Source: Sialis fuliginosa (lineage: Eukaryota; Arthropoda; Insecta; Megaloptera; Sialidae). Taken from it: a DNA stretch of 64,000 bases. The position numbers and the translations under genes are program-made. Positions 35,881-46,534 of this stretch are shown here, one piece after another (position 1 is the first letter of the stretch; each line of letters starts with the position of its first letter). The notes under the pieces were generated by a model. The model worked only from the letters and a program-made list of their open reading frames with translations. It made no database searches and was not told the origin of the DNA. The stretch is from the NCBI GenBank assembly GCA_961205875.1, contig OY540819.1, positions 10,046,501 through 10,110,500 of the forward strand. The letters run 5' to 3'.

Positions 35881-36383
35881 ATATTTTTTTTAATTTTAAA
35901 CTGATATGTTTATATGAGATATTTCTTATGAATGCAAACAGCTGTGTTGCATAAAATAAAAACAAACATTACATTTACTCCACACGAAGGGTTAAAGGTA
36001 CGGTTGTAATTATTTAATACAACAGTTACATGTACTTTGTCTTTATGTACATAAATGTACGTACATTCATATAATGCATGTACCTTAAAATGTTGATATA
36101 TGAACCACCCACTAGTGGACACAACTTCCATGTACATGGCAGAGTTGTCAAACTATTCAACAATAAATTAATGAGTACATTTAATTGCTAACAAGGGGAG
36201 ATCATATCTAGGGAAGTTGGGATTTTAGTCAGCTTTGGAGAGGTGAATCTAGACCAAAAATAAGGAGACACGTGTTCGAGAACTCATCTGGGCAGCCCTT
36301 ATTAGTAAAGATATTAAATTTTGAAAATTGGTATATTTCCTTAAGCTCTTATGTACTGTAATAAGCATCTACGTTAACAATCC

Positions 36384-36455
36384 TTCAATGGCTGTGTGTG
36401 TAGAGCGCCGGCTTATGATCCAAAGAACACAGGTTCGAATCCCGTACCCTGTACA
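36384..36455 (+). ncRNA. tRNA-like (SINE-type) segment in left arm
   Basis: A-box-like tggctgtgtgtgtagagc and a perfect B box ggttcgaatcc (36432-36442) are spaced as in a tRNA. The T arm pairs 4 of 5. The 5' bases do not pair with the 3' 'accctgt', so no acceptor stem forms and it is not a working tRNA. A TTTTT run just downstream could stop RNA polymerase III. It reads toward the centre of the element. Confidence 0.6.
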
Positions 36456-37160
36456 AAATAATTTTTATTTTTATTTTCAATTGTTTCTTACTTTTTATTT
36501 TTTTACATATAGATTACCACTACCTGCTATTTATACATTATGTTTTTTAGGTAAACATATCGATAATATATGTTTTTTGGGTTGAAATACACATGTAAAG
36601 TTTTAAATAGATTATTTTTATTGAAACTACGTATATAATTTACCAATTAAAAATATATTTCAATTGTTAAACTTTTAAATATTCCAAACTGTGCATCATT
36701 TATTATAAAATAAAAATAATAATATCGTATAATCTTACTTGTTTTATTTAATTAAAGAAATATAAATATAAACAAATAACTAGCTGTAAATAATTTAATT
36801 ATAAGGCCAAAAAGGAAAAAAAATAGAAATAATAATATTTTCAATAGTATAGAAGACCGATAATTTATTTGAATAAAAAAAATTAAATAAAAGTAAAAAA
36901 TAATTTATTTAGGTATCAAATAAATTTGATTAATTGAAATATATTTTTAATTGGTAAATTATATACGTAGTTTCAATAAAAATAACATCATAAATAAACT
37001 ATTTAAAACTTTACATGTGTATTTCAACCCAAAAAACATATATGTATTATCGATATGTTTACATAAAAAGCATAATGTATAAATAGCAGGTAGTGGTAAT
37101 CTATATGTAAAAAAAATAAAAAGTAAGAAACAATTTAAAATAAAAATAAAAATTATTTTT

Positions 37161-37232
37161 GTACAGGGTACGGGATTCGAACCTGTGTTCTTTGGATCAT
37201 AAGCCGGCGCTCTACACACACAGCCATTGAAG
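37161..37232 (-). ncRNA. tRNA-like (SINE-type) segment in right arm
   Basis: Mirror image of the left-arm copy, B box complement at 37173-37183 (ggattcgaacc). The sequence is unchanged in both box regions. Read on the minus strand it also points toward the centre, so the two units are convergent. Confidence 0.6.
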
Positions 37233-37424
37233 GATTGTTAACGTAGATGCTTATTACAGTACATAAGAGCTTAAGGAAATATACCAATTTTCAAAATTTA
37301 ATATCTTTACTAATAAGGGCTGCCCAGATGAGTTCTCGAACACGTGTCTCCTTATTTTTGGTCTAGATTCACCTCTCCAAAGCTGACTAAAATCCCAACT
37401 TCCCTAGATATGATCTCCCCTTGT

Positions 37425-38060
37425 AAGTCCTACAGTTAATTTTATTTTTTGACGTGGCCTTGTATCACCTCCCACAATTTTTAATTCAACCAATATTTTT
37501 CTTTGACTGAACTAAGCGACACTTTGTAAACATTAGTAGTTATTTATTATATGTTATCCTTCAATACCTTACAAAGTTTTAAAAAACATTACCATAAATA
37601 AACGGTCTTTTGTTATTGGACTGTGTCAAGATATTCGAATGTATATCATGCACATTATGTCGAATGAGTGATTTGTTCTAAAACAACGAAGGAACTGATA
37701 ACATTATGTACATATAATAGAAATTGACAGGTTATGACAATATACATGACAACGAACTGTTCTTGGTTAAGGCAATCTCTGTGACAACTAATCTTCGGTG
37801 GCGGGAGTAAGATATAGGTTAAAATGGAGATCAATCTTCCCTACGACGAACTGTTCTTATCGTCGCTGTTTCTTGCAAACATTTTTTGCACACACGTAAA
37901 AACTTTCTATTGTTTTGGAACCGCCAAGTTTACTACCAATACTTATATATATAAAATCTGTAGGGTCTGTACCTGTAAAATGTTAAATTATATTTTTTTT
38001 TATTTCATACGTCGTTTTACAGGTAATATAATCTTTTTTATAGTTAAAAAATAATTTTGT
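37425..38060. other. Non-coding DNA
   Basis: No gene recognised; the open frame at 37824-38054 (+) is AT-driven at its 3' half and shows no known motif. Confidence 0.4.
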
Positions 38061-38247
38061 TTGGTTGATCCGACTTGATACGAAAAGTACTAAACCGATT
38101 TTGATGGAACTTTTACTGTTAGAAAGCTTAAATTTGTTTTGTTTAATAAGGAAAATCTGGTCGATCTGGGACACTGTATAAATGATATTTCCAATTGATA
38201 TATTCTTACGAAAATGTATAAAAATAAATTTAAAAAAAAATTAAAAA

Positions 38248-38298
38248 TTAAAAAATAGCCATTACTGGGGTCATATCCAAAACTGGTGCCAATACTTT
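38248..38298 (+). mobile_element. TA-flanked MITE family, 3'-end fragment
   Basis: Only the last ~50 bp of the family remain (ttactggggtcatatcc, then aaactggtgccaatacttt). Confidence 0.7.
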
Positions 38299-38427
38299 AT
38301 ATAATCAATCAGGTGAGGTTGATGAAATTTAACCATTGTATGAATTTGGTGGTTACGTTTTTAGATGAGCCAGTCGTGCGGTCATTTACCGATTATAAGA
38401 TACAAGCCACGGGGAAATTTATATTAA

Positions 38428-39257
38428 ACTAGCTGGGCCCACGCGGCTTCGCTCGCGTAGACTACGGAATTATTGTTTAGGATTTTTGAAAAATATAGTT
38501 TAATTAATTAAGTACAAACACGATTAGTTATTATTGTAATAATAATTTATCAATACCTAAATTACCTAACAAAAACGAATCAGAAGAAAAAAGTACAAAT
38601 AATTTGTGTTCTGTTTAAATTTAAATGTTAATTATTGAAAACAAAATAAACACAAACGATCAGCCGAGGGACTCCGAATATCTACCGAGCGTACGCGAAT
38701 CCAGTCTGATGTACTCGCTTCGATGCGGCACGACACCATACATTTAAGATGTTACCTTTATAAATATATTTTAAGATATTTTCTAAACTATACGACCAAA
38801 TTGGATGCTGTAAAGGGCAAACTATATCTACATTAAGTGCTTATGACGATGAAATCATTTATTTCGATATGGATTAATGTTTTGCAGGTCATAAGTCCAT
38901 GTAAACAGAACCCAAATATTTTATGTTTTTTTTGTAACATAAAAGCAGTCATTGTGGCTAAAATATAAAAGTTAGACATATGGTGTCGCGGACTTAATTG
39001 AAGAACTTTTGATTCTACACAATTCTTTATTACATTATTTTGTTCTATATTGAACGGTTTAGGCAGCGTATTACAAAACAGCGCGCCGACGGCAAAAATT
39101 TTTCCGACTTGATTTACTATTATTGTCACTGCTTAGTTGTTATGTTATCTAACCTAAAAAAATATAGCCTATAACCTGGCCAGAGAACGTACCTATGAAT
39201 TAAAAAAAAAAACACGTCAATCGGATAAGTGGTTCTCGAGTGATAAGATAACTAACG

Positions 39258-39291
<34 letters not shown>

Positions 39292-39320
39292 GAGACGTTG
39301 AGCTTTATATATATTAAGGA
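38428..39320 (+). repeat. Interspersed repeat, long copy, with (GACA)n tail
   Basis: Head gcggcttcgctcgcgtagac; tail atcggataagtggttctcga followed by GACAGA repeats and agctttatatat. It includes a CpG-rich block (38640-38740) and a minus-strand open frame of 98 codons (38833-39129) that I do not recognise and that is interrupted or lost in the copy at 16665. It is probably a retroelement 3' part or a non-autonomous element. Confidence 0.65.
39258..39292 (+). repeat. (GACA)n microsatellite
   Basis: Nearly nine perfect units inside the repeat tail. Confidence 0.9.
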
Positions 39321-39329
39321 TATATCATA

Positions 39330-40540
39330 CTTATCAAGATTTTTGAAAAATCGCACCATGTGCTTTCAGTTTAACAAATATTTTATTAACTGAGTCGACA
39401 ATGTTTACCAGTGTATAAGCAAGATATATTTACGGTACTGATTTTGGCAGTTGCGGTCAGTTTCTCTTTAGGATGAAACGGAGGTTCAAGGTGTTCATGA
39501 CTCCTGGGGCACAGTTCCGACAACTAGAGAGTATAAAATATACAACACTACTAATGTCACCACAATCTGTTTATATAAAGCTCTGCGAAAACGCACAAAT
39601 ACTTGTGTAAACTAAACTATATCGTCTGTAGAGAATGTGACTTATTTAAGGTTGCGTAAATATTAAATAATTTGTATAAAGCTTTGAGAATAATTAATTT
39701 AAAAATTTAAAATGTTTTTACTACAGAATTACTGTTGGCCATCTTTATTTACTTTTGACTTAATACAATTTAGGTAATCAGGGATCAAGGCCGTTTCAGG
39801 ATACGGGTAACTGGGATAATTTCATGAAGTGTAAAGTGCTAGAGGGCGTCTTGGCATGTACCTGACACATAAATGTCGTTCTCTAGTAATGTTTCAAATA
39901 TATTAGAGAAGTACGAGGCGCTAGGAACACTATTAACTCTTCAGATATGTTCCCAAGTCACCCAAACCCAATTGATTTTTATTACAAAAAAGGTCCCAAT
40001 ACATGAGTCTTTTTCAGTACTTAGTTGCTTTCATTGCATCAAGTTATTATAATTAATACCGATATAACAACAATGATTTACTAAAAAAAAACATAAGTTT
40101 ACAAAATTCTTGTTCCAAATAATGATTTTTTTGATTAAAGTAAAAATGAACCCGAAACGAATACCGCAGAATGATGATTCCTTTATAATATTGATTTAGG
40201 TACTTGTTTATTATATCCCCAGCATTTTTAGATGTGCAAGTCTCATATTGATATAAGATATAACCAGCGCCTATGTGAGTAAAGTGTGTACTATATTAGT
40301 TTCAATATTTATTATTGCATATTAACCTAACAAAGGTTGACAGAATATAAAAAAAATTTAAAGCTGCTTTTCTACAGAATAAACAGAGGTTTCAATGTTT
40401 GTTTTTTTAACAGAGCAAAGTACATTGCATTGTTTTAAAAAATTTCTTATATAATTTAATAATATAAGAATATAAATCACATTTCCTGCCAAAAAAAATC
40501 TTATTTTTAGTGTGCAGTATGTCATACCTACTGTCTTTTA
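39330..40540. other. AT-rich non-coding DNA
   Basis: A less AT-rich patch at 39460-39540 and another near 39780-39860 have no recognised frame. No RNA gene seen. Confidence 0.4.
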
Positions 40541-40572
40541 AAATTGATATGTACATTTTACATTTTCAACAG

Positions 40573-40759
40573 ACAAAACATATCAAAATCAGATACTCAT
40601 CCAACAGATCTGGCAAAAGATCATTTTTACATGACGTTGAGTGACCTATCCTTTTTGGTTCTCTGGCTTTCTTCCCTCGGGATAAACCATCCTGTGAACC
40701 TTCATTATTCGCGTGAACACTTCGTTTCTCCTGGTATCGGACAAACCCAGCGCGCATAG
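40573..40759 (+). other. Exon-like GC-richer segment, product unknown
   Basis: Preceded by a good acceptor (tacattttcaacag, ending 40572) and followed by a donor-like atag/gtgttgagg at 40759-40760. One frame stays open from the acceptor to a stop at 40757-40759, but the opposite strand is open as well. Residues match no family I know. It could be a non-coding exon, a repeat fragment or a real short exon. Confidence 0.25.
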
Positions 40760-42139
40760 GTGTTGAGGTTTTATATCGATTAGATATCCTACTCTATAAA
40801 GGAGAGGTTTTTAATTAATTTGCGCGCAAAGTTAATTTTTATTCGCTTATCTTTAATTAATATCTTTCTATAGCGGCTGCCGTCGATATTTAACAACTCT
40901 ATTATCGTGAAAAGTGTGAAGAATGGCTGCCCAGATTTTGAAAAGGTTATTTATTATTTGTTTACGTTTTCTTTTATAAAATATGTTAATTAAAACAAGT
41001 ATAATTTTCATTTTAGTAAAATGTGATAAATGTATAGAATTTTTAATTAATAGCATGTATATTCAAAGGTATATATGTATATTATAATAACGATGAATAT
41101 ATACCGTGAGCTCATTTATTTTATCTTATATAATAATTTAAAATAATTCTCCAAATAAGATACAAATAAACATTTTTTTTTGTTCTTTTTGGTTTCCGAG
41201 TAAAAAATTATTTTGTTAAATGTCTTATACTTACAAAGAATTTTTTTCTTATAAAATATCTGCTAGAGGAGCCACGGGACTTTCTTATACGTGAGAGTGA
41301 ACAGTGTACTTATTTGTAATTTTATTAAAAAATATTTATTTCAAACAAACTAATAAAATATTGAATAAAATTGGGGCATAATTATATATAATAAAATTAT
41401 CTAATATTTATTATGACCCGATTTTCTTGTTTAATATTCGCCCATTTTAATGTTTAAATAAATGTGATTTCAATGAAAAATAATGAAAATTATTATTTAT
41501 AAAGTAAGTAATGATGTTCTTTCTTATTTTTGTATCTTTAAATTGATATTTCTATAGAAAGTTGAATTTTCAACCATCAAATATGACTAAGATTTTAGAT
41601 TTCGTTACAAGTACATATGTTTATTATATAGAAAATAATAATTTTAAAAAGTTGACCGTGAATTGACCTTGAAAACGTCTAACAAATCAAAAAATAAATA
41701 TCATTTTATTTTAGTTTTAGAAATATTCCGGTTGTTATTCGAAGATAACTTCAAAGTTACTGTGAATAGTTCCATAGTACTATGTCGCCAAACAAGAGAT
41801 GTTTTTTTTACCCACCCGGTATATGTACGTGTATTATGTATAAATAATTTATTTTCACTTTTATTATGATGCATATGTGCACTCTACACTCCCATATTTT
41901 TAATTTATTCCCAAAACGTCCATTCTGGACAAACAATGGAGTGTCAGTAAGTATTATTTATTTCTATACAAAAATCAAAATATAACAGCGATGTTGCATA
42001 CAAATTATTCTTTCTGTATAGAAAATTCGTTAATTTATAATTTTAGTAATTCATATAGGTAAGTACTGTTTAATATTTGCGAATGTATTTATTTTATATG
42101 TTTTGTTTGCGAACAAAAGATATTATTATTAATTCAAAG
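40760..42139. other. AT-rich non-coding DNA
   Basis: Contains the short dispersed repeat at 41255-41315 (third copy of the ccacgggactttct family) and a possible mariner-like end at 41810-41825 (acccacccggtatatg). The short frame at 41663-41869 spans that end and is not called. Confidence 0.45.
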
Positions 42140-42141
42140 AT

Positions 42142-42650
42142 AAAGGCCGCTATAAGAGCAAGTTTTCGGTTTTTTAAATTAATGAGCTTCTTTTTTAGAA
42201 TTCTCATGAACTCATATTACTAATAAAATAAGTAACTCTTTATTTAATCAATGTAATTACCAAATATAGTTTGATTTTTAAAATTATACCCTTTTATTTC
42301 GTTCTTGTTTTTTCTCCAGTAATGCCAAAAGTAAAACCAGTAATGAGCACGCAGTGATGGGCACTTGCTAATGATTACAAAATGATAAGTACTACGACAC
42401 AAAAGATATAAAAGAAAGAATCGTCAAATTTGAAACAATGTAAAGCAGTTGCTATGATAATATTAATTAATAAATAAATTATACTAATAATTAGTTTAAA
42501 TGTCTACCAATTTGACACCTATTAGCCGATTGTCATCAAATCACGCTGTAAGACAGTTAAATGTATATAGATTAATATTCAGAAATGGTAGTAATCAAAA
42601 TAAAAAATAGTCATTATTGGGGTCATATCCAAGACTGGTGCCAGTACCTT
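42142..42650 (+). mobile_element. ~530-bp TA-flanked MITE family, copy 4
   Basis: Intact right end (actggtgccagtacctt). The left end has lost about 17 bp of TIR and starts at aaaggccgctataag. The interior is as in the other copies, with a small insertion also seen at 35.6 kb. Confidence 0.78.
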
Positions 42651-42659
42651 ATAACTTAA

Positions 42660-43090
42660 TCGTTATTTCAAGATGTTTTCAAATTTAAAATGTATTTTTA
42701 ACTCACATATTTATTTAATGATATTTTTTACATGAAATAAAAATGTCACTTTTATAAACGCAGCAATACAGAAATTCACCTACGTTTTATATCTACGTTT
42801 TCACTTGTGTATTAAATATTTAATAAATCACAAATGATATTTTCCATTCCTATAAATTTCGAATACCTTGCTCCATCTCACACAAATCAGAATTTCCCCA
42901 AAGACCAGCTTTGGTGACCTTCTACGTGGTCAGTAAGGATTATATCGATCAATACAAAGACATTTTTCACACTTCAAGGATAAAAATGTAGCGATATTTG
43001 TAATCAATATAATTTTGTGTTTTAGAGGTTAATATTTTGCCAACATAATTAAAAAGAATAGAGCTGCAGATTACCTTTAATTTTAACTGT
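42660..43090. other. Non-coding DNA
   Basis: 42890-42950 is less AT-rich but has no recognised frame. Confidence 0.4.
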
Positions 43091-43094
43091 TTAT

Positions 43095-43556
43095 AGGTTA
43101 AAACGATTAATAAAAGAAGTTTCAAACAGATACTATGGGCTTCAGAAGTCGTCTGCTACCCTAAAGGTCAGATTCAAAAATATTAAGACAAACATCAACG
43201 GTTATCTTTTTCTAGGGCGGAGCTTATTTAGTAACATCATTTTAAATAAAAACACAAATATATGCCCATTTCATTAATTCATTTTGTATCAAGTATAACA
43301 TATTGAAAAACTAAAATTCGGTATATCAAATATTTATTACTACAAAAATTACTTATACAATTTTCAATATATGACATAATAATTTAATGAGTACTATAAA
43401 CGAAGAATACTTCTTTATCAAAATATCTGTCTGTTTGGTAGATGGAGAAATTTTAAATATTATAAAAATCAAATGGAAGGAGCCAACTAAGTTTGTGATA
43501 AGCGAATATCAATGAAAACTGGTCGACCACTTCTGCATTTCACTGTACATATACAA
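43095..43556 (-). repeat. Dispersed repeat, copy 2 (inverted partner of 790-1265)
   Basis: Read on the minus strand it opens with cagtgaaatgcagaagtgg and carries the 'gatgtttgtcttaatatt' and 'cccatagta' landmarks. A hAT-like 'ggtttgagaaccactt' lies just beyond, near 43608. Confidence 0.6.
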
Positions 43557-43759
43557 TAAACGATTTTATTTACAAAATTTAAAATACATCTTAAAGTTAG
43601 TCGCTTCGGTTTGAGAACCACTTACACAATCCTCATTTTAACAAATGGCCACGCTGATTAGTACAACAAACTTTTACATGCACCATAAAAATAACAGCAT
43701 TTATGTTAATGAAAGCAGTACAATTATGCATTTATGTAATTGTACATGTTAATCAAGTA

Positions 43760-43990
43760 AAACGCGAGACGTGAGATGATCGGCCAGAAGAGGTTCGCAG
43801 CAGCAGTTCGTCTTTTCGCTGTACCACCACCAGTAGCAGACCAAGTAATTACAAGCGACATGTGTTGGTGTAAATACAAATTCCTTGCGACTCAGCTGTT
43901 ACAATTAGATCCCGCCACTGTTTGTACTGATGTCTTTATTATTGCGGGATAGAGAGCGTACAGAGAGACCGTTTGTTATTTACCATTGTT
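43760..43990. promoter_or_regulatory. GC-richer unique patch, possible promoter/exon
   Basis: About 230 bp with gatgatcggccagaagagg, gcagcagcagttcgtc and accaccaccagtagcag, unlike the surrounding AT-rich DNA and not repeated in the window. No frame, TATA box or splice pair is convincing. Confidence 0.2.
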
Positions 43991-44260
43991 TACATTTATT
44001 GTAGCTGTTGTTGTTTACCTTTTATATGTTAATGTTTTGCAAATATCGTTTCTCTAGTTTTTCATTATTTCCACGCGTTGAAATTGTTTGAGCTTACAAT
44101 AAACGTAGGTGTAATGATTGTAATTGATTAATTTGTAGTTTTAAACTATCGATATTTTGATCTGCATTTTTAGTATGTATACCGAGACGATACCACTTGA
44201 TTTTTAACTAGACGAGACCATGTAGATATCAACTTGGTTTTAATGAAAGACCAAAAAAAT

Positions 44261-44690
44261 GAGGTAAAAGTGAAACAAGCTTGCAACTAAAAAACTAATT
44301 TGTTTATAGGAGAATTATAAAAACTGACATCATCATTAAAGGTTTGTTAAAGTGACCTGAAAATATAAATCGACTAAAAAGTGATGTGTCACCCCTACAG
44401 ATTTCCCTGTTAGTCGATGTCAAAACGTGTGAATTAAATTTTAATTCTTTGCACATAACTTTCTGTATAGCTCAGATATTAACAATTAAAGTTACAATTT
44501 CACATTGATATGCCACAAAGATAAATCAAAGTTGCCTTTTTATTTTTTCGAGAAATATTTTCCATTTGAGGCCTGTTTCACTTTATCCCTTACCTGTTTG
44601 TAGAATAAAATTAAAGTATGAATTTGTATCGTTAACTGTCAAAAAACATGAAAGATTTGTATTTTGTTTCACTTTTACCCCAGCTGACCC
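44261..44690 (-). mobile_element. 576-bp-type TA-flanked MITE, copy 2 (inverted, shortened)
   Basis: The right border (cttttaccccagctgaccc followed by TA) equals the left end of 31901-32476 inverted. At the other side the outermost TIR bases are lost (aggtaaaagtgaaac). About 145 bp shorter overall. The open frame at 44566-44751 runs out of this element and is not a gene. Confidence 0.82.
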
Positions 44691-44804
44691 TATTATCGAT
44701 AATTTAGCAAAAGTTTGCTATTTGATATTAATCCTTAAATCAAATAATTAATAGAAATAGTCCACACTACTCGTAAATTATAAATGTTAAAGAGTATCTG
44801 TCTC

Positions 44805-45005
44805 TGTTTGTTTGTTACCTTTTCACGGCTAAGCCGCTGAACCGATCTTGATGGATTTTTTACAGAATTTTGAGAGGAAGGTTATAGGTAACTTTGTATC
44901 CCGAAAAATTTATTTGATTAAAAAATCGGTGTGTGACATTTATACGTATTATAGGTTATACTTTTTAGGCGTAGACATCTAGCGTGCAAATGCGAAACCA
45001 AAAAC
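44805..45005 (-). repeat. Dispersed repeat, inverted copy (partner 60.6 kb)
   Basis: 'ccttttcacggctaa', 'aaggttataggtaactttgtat' (read in part) and 'gcgtagacatcta' match 60590-60785 on the other strand. Confidence 0.6.
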
Positions 45006-45078
45006 TATCATAACAGAAATCTTTATTTTGTTTTGGGTAACAGCTAGAAATAAATGAGCGATTTGAGTGACTAATAAT

Positions 45079-45120
45079 CAGTGCTTCTCGATCGGTTTTC
45101 CGCGGAACCCTAGGGTTCTG
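45079..45120 (+). other. Solo hAT-type terminus
   Basis: cagtgcttctcgatcggttt followed by tccgcggaaccctagggttc resembles the 5' end of widespread hAT elements, including a perfect gaaccctagggttc palindrome. No matching right end was found within the next few kilobases. Confidence 0.45.
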
Positions 45121-45129
45121 CCAGAAATT

Positions 45130-45870
45130 TTAATTAAGTTATTGTATATGTATAGTAGTTAATATCTATTAATAATTATTTTATGTGTTTTTTCTGTGAA
45201 TAGAGAAGTAAATGTTTCATTTGTCAATGTATTTATGTATTTTCCTGATTAATCTTTTGGTATTTTGTTTTTAGTTTGCATGTATTTGTCTAATTTAAAA
45301 TGTTTAATTTAAAACTTTTGATTTGTTTTTTGACATATAACGTTTTTATATCAATGTAAATTAAATATATCCATCCATCTATAATACGCGTATAATATAA
45401 CATAATCCATTGACACCATACAGATTTTAATTAAAATCATTGAATTGAATTAAGCGTAGAGGTAATTTGCAGAAATATTAATTATTTTTCATATTAAAAC
45501 TATCTAATTATAATTCACATTTATTAAACCATAGTATTATTTTTGTTGTAAATTGTAGATTGCATACATTTGTATACAATGGAGTAATGGGTTTTTATAT
45601 ATTTTTGAGTTTATTTATCATGGATATAAATTAACTTTTTTTAAATGAAAGCATAAAAAATGTGTGTTTTTTTTAAACATAATTACAATCAAAAATTAAG
45701 CAGGTTTTAAGTCTAATCAATCATTATTAATTCCGTTGTGGATCAATTTATCCTTGTTATTATCAATCAACAATTTTAATCTAGAAAAAAAATTGCATAA
45801 ATATAAAAGTATTTAGCTACCTGTATTTAAATTAAAAATATATTATCTTAAGCAGTCTTTTAACGAAAGA
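45130..45870. other. AT-rich non-coding DNA, probable intron
   Basis: No frame or repeat boundary. It leads into the branch point and acceptor of the exon at 45916. Confidence 0.35.
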
Positions 45871-45915
45871 CACTAACCATTGATAAAAAAAAACTACTCA
45901 ATTTATAACTTTCAG

Positions 45916-46166
45916 CTGACGTGCCAAAACATGTACGTGAAAAAAAAATCTATACAGTTTACGAAAAAAATCCCAGCGAACTAAAAATAAAATATGATAC
46001 GTACTCAATGTCATTAGTATGTAAATATTATCTTGTCCGTATATATCACAACGTTAAGTGCCGTACAAGAGTTGCCAAATTATATGTGGAATACGGTAAC
46101 TGTAGCGACCGAAAACTAGCTGAAATAGACCAGTTTGTTTGTGAAGGAAATTGTCATTCAAAATAA
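45916..46166 (+). CDS. Candidate 3' exon: Cys-rich, cystine-knot-like (CTCK-type) fragment
   Basis: A branch-point-like cactaac at 45871-45877 lies 40 nt before an acceptor (ataactttcag, ends 45915). The frame begins in phase with two bases completing a codon, then runs 82 codons to TAA with mixed codon use, unlike the A/T-only frames nearby. Cysteines fall at residues 35, 48, 62, 75 and 79; residues 75-81 form C-x-G-x-C-x-S. In C-terminal cystine-knot domains (Slit, mucin/hemolectin types, bursicon and glycoprotein hormones) such a motif opens the knot and is preceded by a Cys about 12-14 residues upstream, as here. The second half of a knot is missing: either the exon is read past an unseen donor, or the copy is truncated. 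A donor-like ggtaac at 46095-46100 is an alternative end. AATAAA overlaps the stop. No upstream exon was identified. Confidence 0.5.
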
Positions 46167-46446
46167 ATACTCGTACGCTTTTGATGTTGGCTACAATTTA
46201 ATGAAAATAGGAGAATTGCAGTTTTTGATTTATTGTGTTGTTTATTGCAAAATTATGTTGTGGAAAACTGCGCGAGTTAAAATATAATTAATTAATTTAC
46301 GAAAACAAGAAGACAACTTACTAGTTGTAAAATTTCATTGTTTATATTATATGTATCTGTAATTATAGTAAAACTGTTCGTATATAATCGCAAATTTTAC
46401 AAATGTAACTGGTATCGTGGTATTGATGAAAATTAGCTTTTAGTCA

Positions 46447-46530
46447 AGGTAGTCTCAATAGCTCCTTGACCAATCAGCGTTGGCGCAAGAATTTACGTCA
46501 GCTGGGGGATCTATTCAAATATTATAAATT
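46447..46530 (+). mobile_element. Half-copy of the CCAAT/CRE palindromic MITE
   Basis: aggtagtctcaatagctcct and tgaccaatcagcgttggcgc match the left arm at 15.0 kb; the CRE has decayed to tttacgtca. No inverted arm follows. Confidence 0.65.
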
Positions 46531-46534
46531 TTTT

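Larger units (their letters stand above)
36191..37424. mobile_element. 1.23-kb foldback element with tRNA-like arms
   Basis: The left arm 36191-36665 and right arm 36932-37424 are near-identical inverted repeats of about 480 bp around a 266-bp AT-rich centre. The outer end is acaaggggagatcatatcta and its complement. The arms differ by few substitutions and a small indel, so the element is young or kept alike by gene conversion. The open frames at 36328-36585 (+) and 36959-37219 (-) are mirror images created by the inversion. No transposase is seen and the target duplication is uncertain: a ttaatt on each side, about 5-11 bp off, is the only candidate. Confidence 0.85.

Noticed and set aside
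36384-36455. A functional tRNA gene
   Set aside because: A and B boxes are present, but the 5' and 3' ends do not pair into an acceptor stem and the anticodon stem is broken.
36328-37219. Two homologous genes on opposite strands (85 and 86 codons)
   Set aside because: They are mirror images produced by the inverted arms of the foldback element and share only repeat sequence.
3377-42650. CRISPR-like array from the recurrent ~530-bp copies
   Set aside because: The copies are kilobases apart, bounded by TIRs, and the sequence is eukaryotic; they are MITEs.
44566-44751. A 61-codon gene
   Set aside because: The frame starts inside and runs out of the inverted MITE copy ending at 44690.
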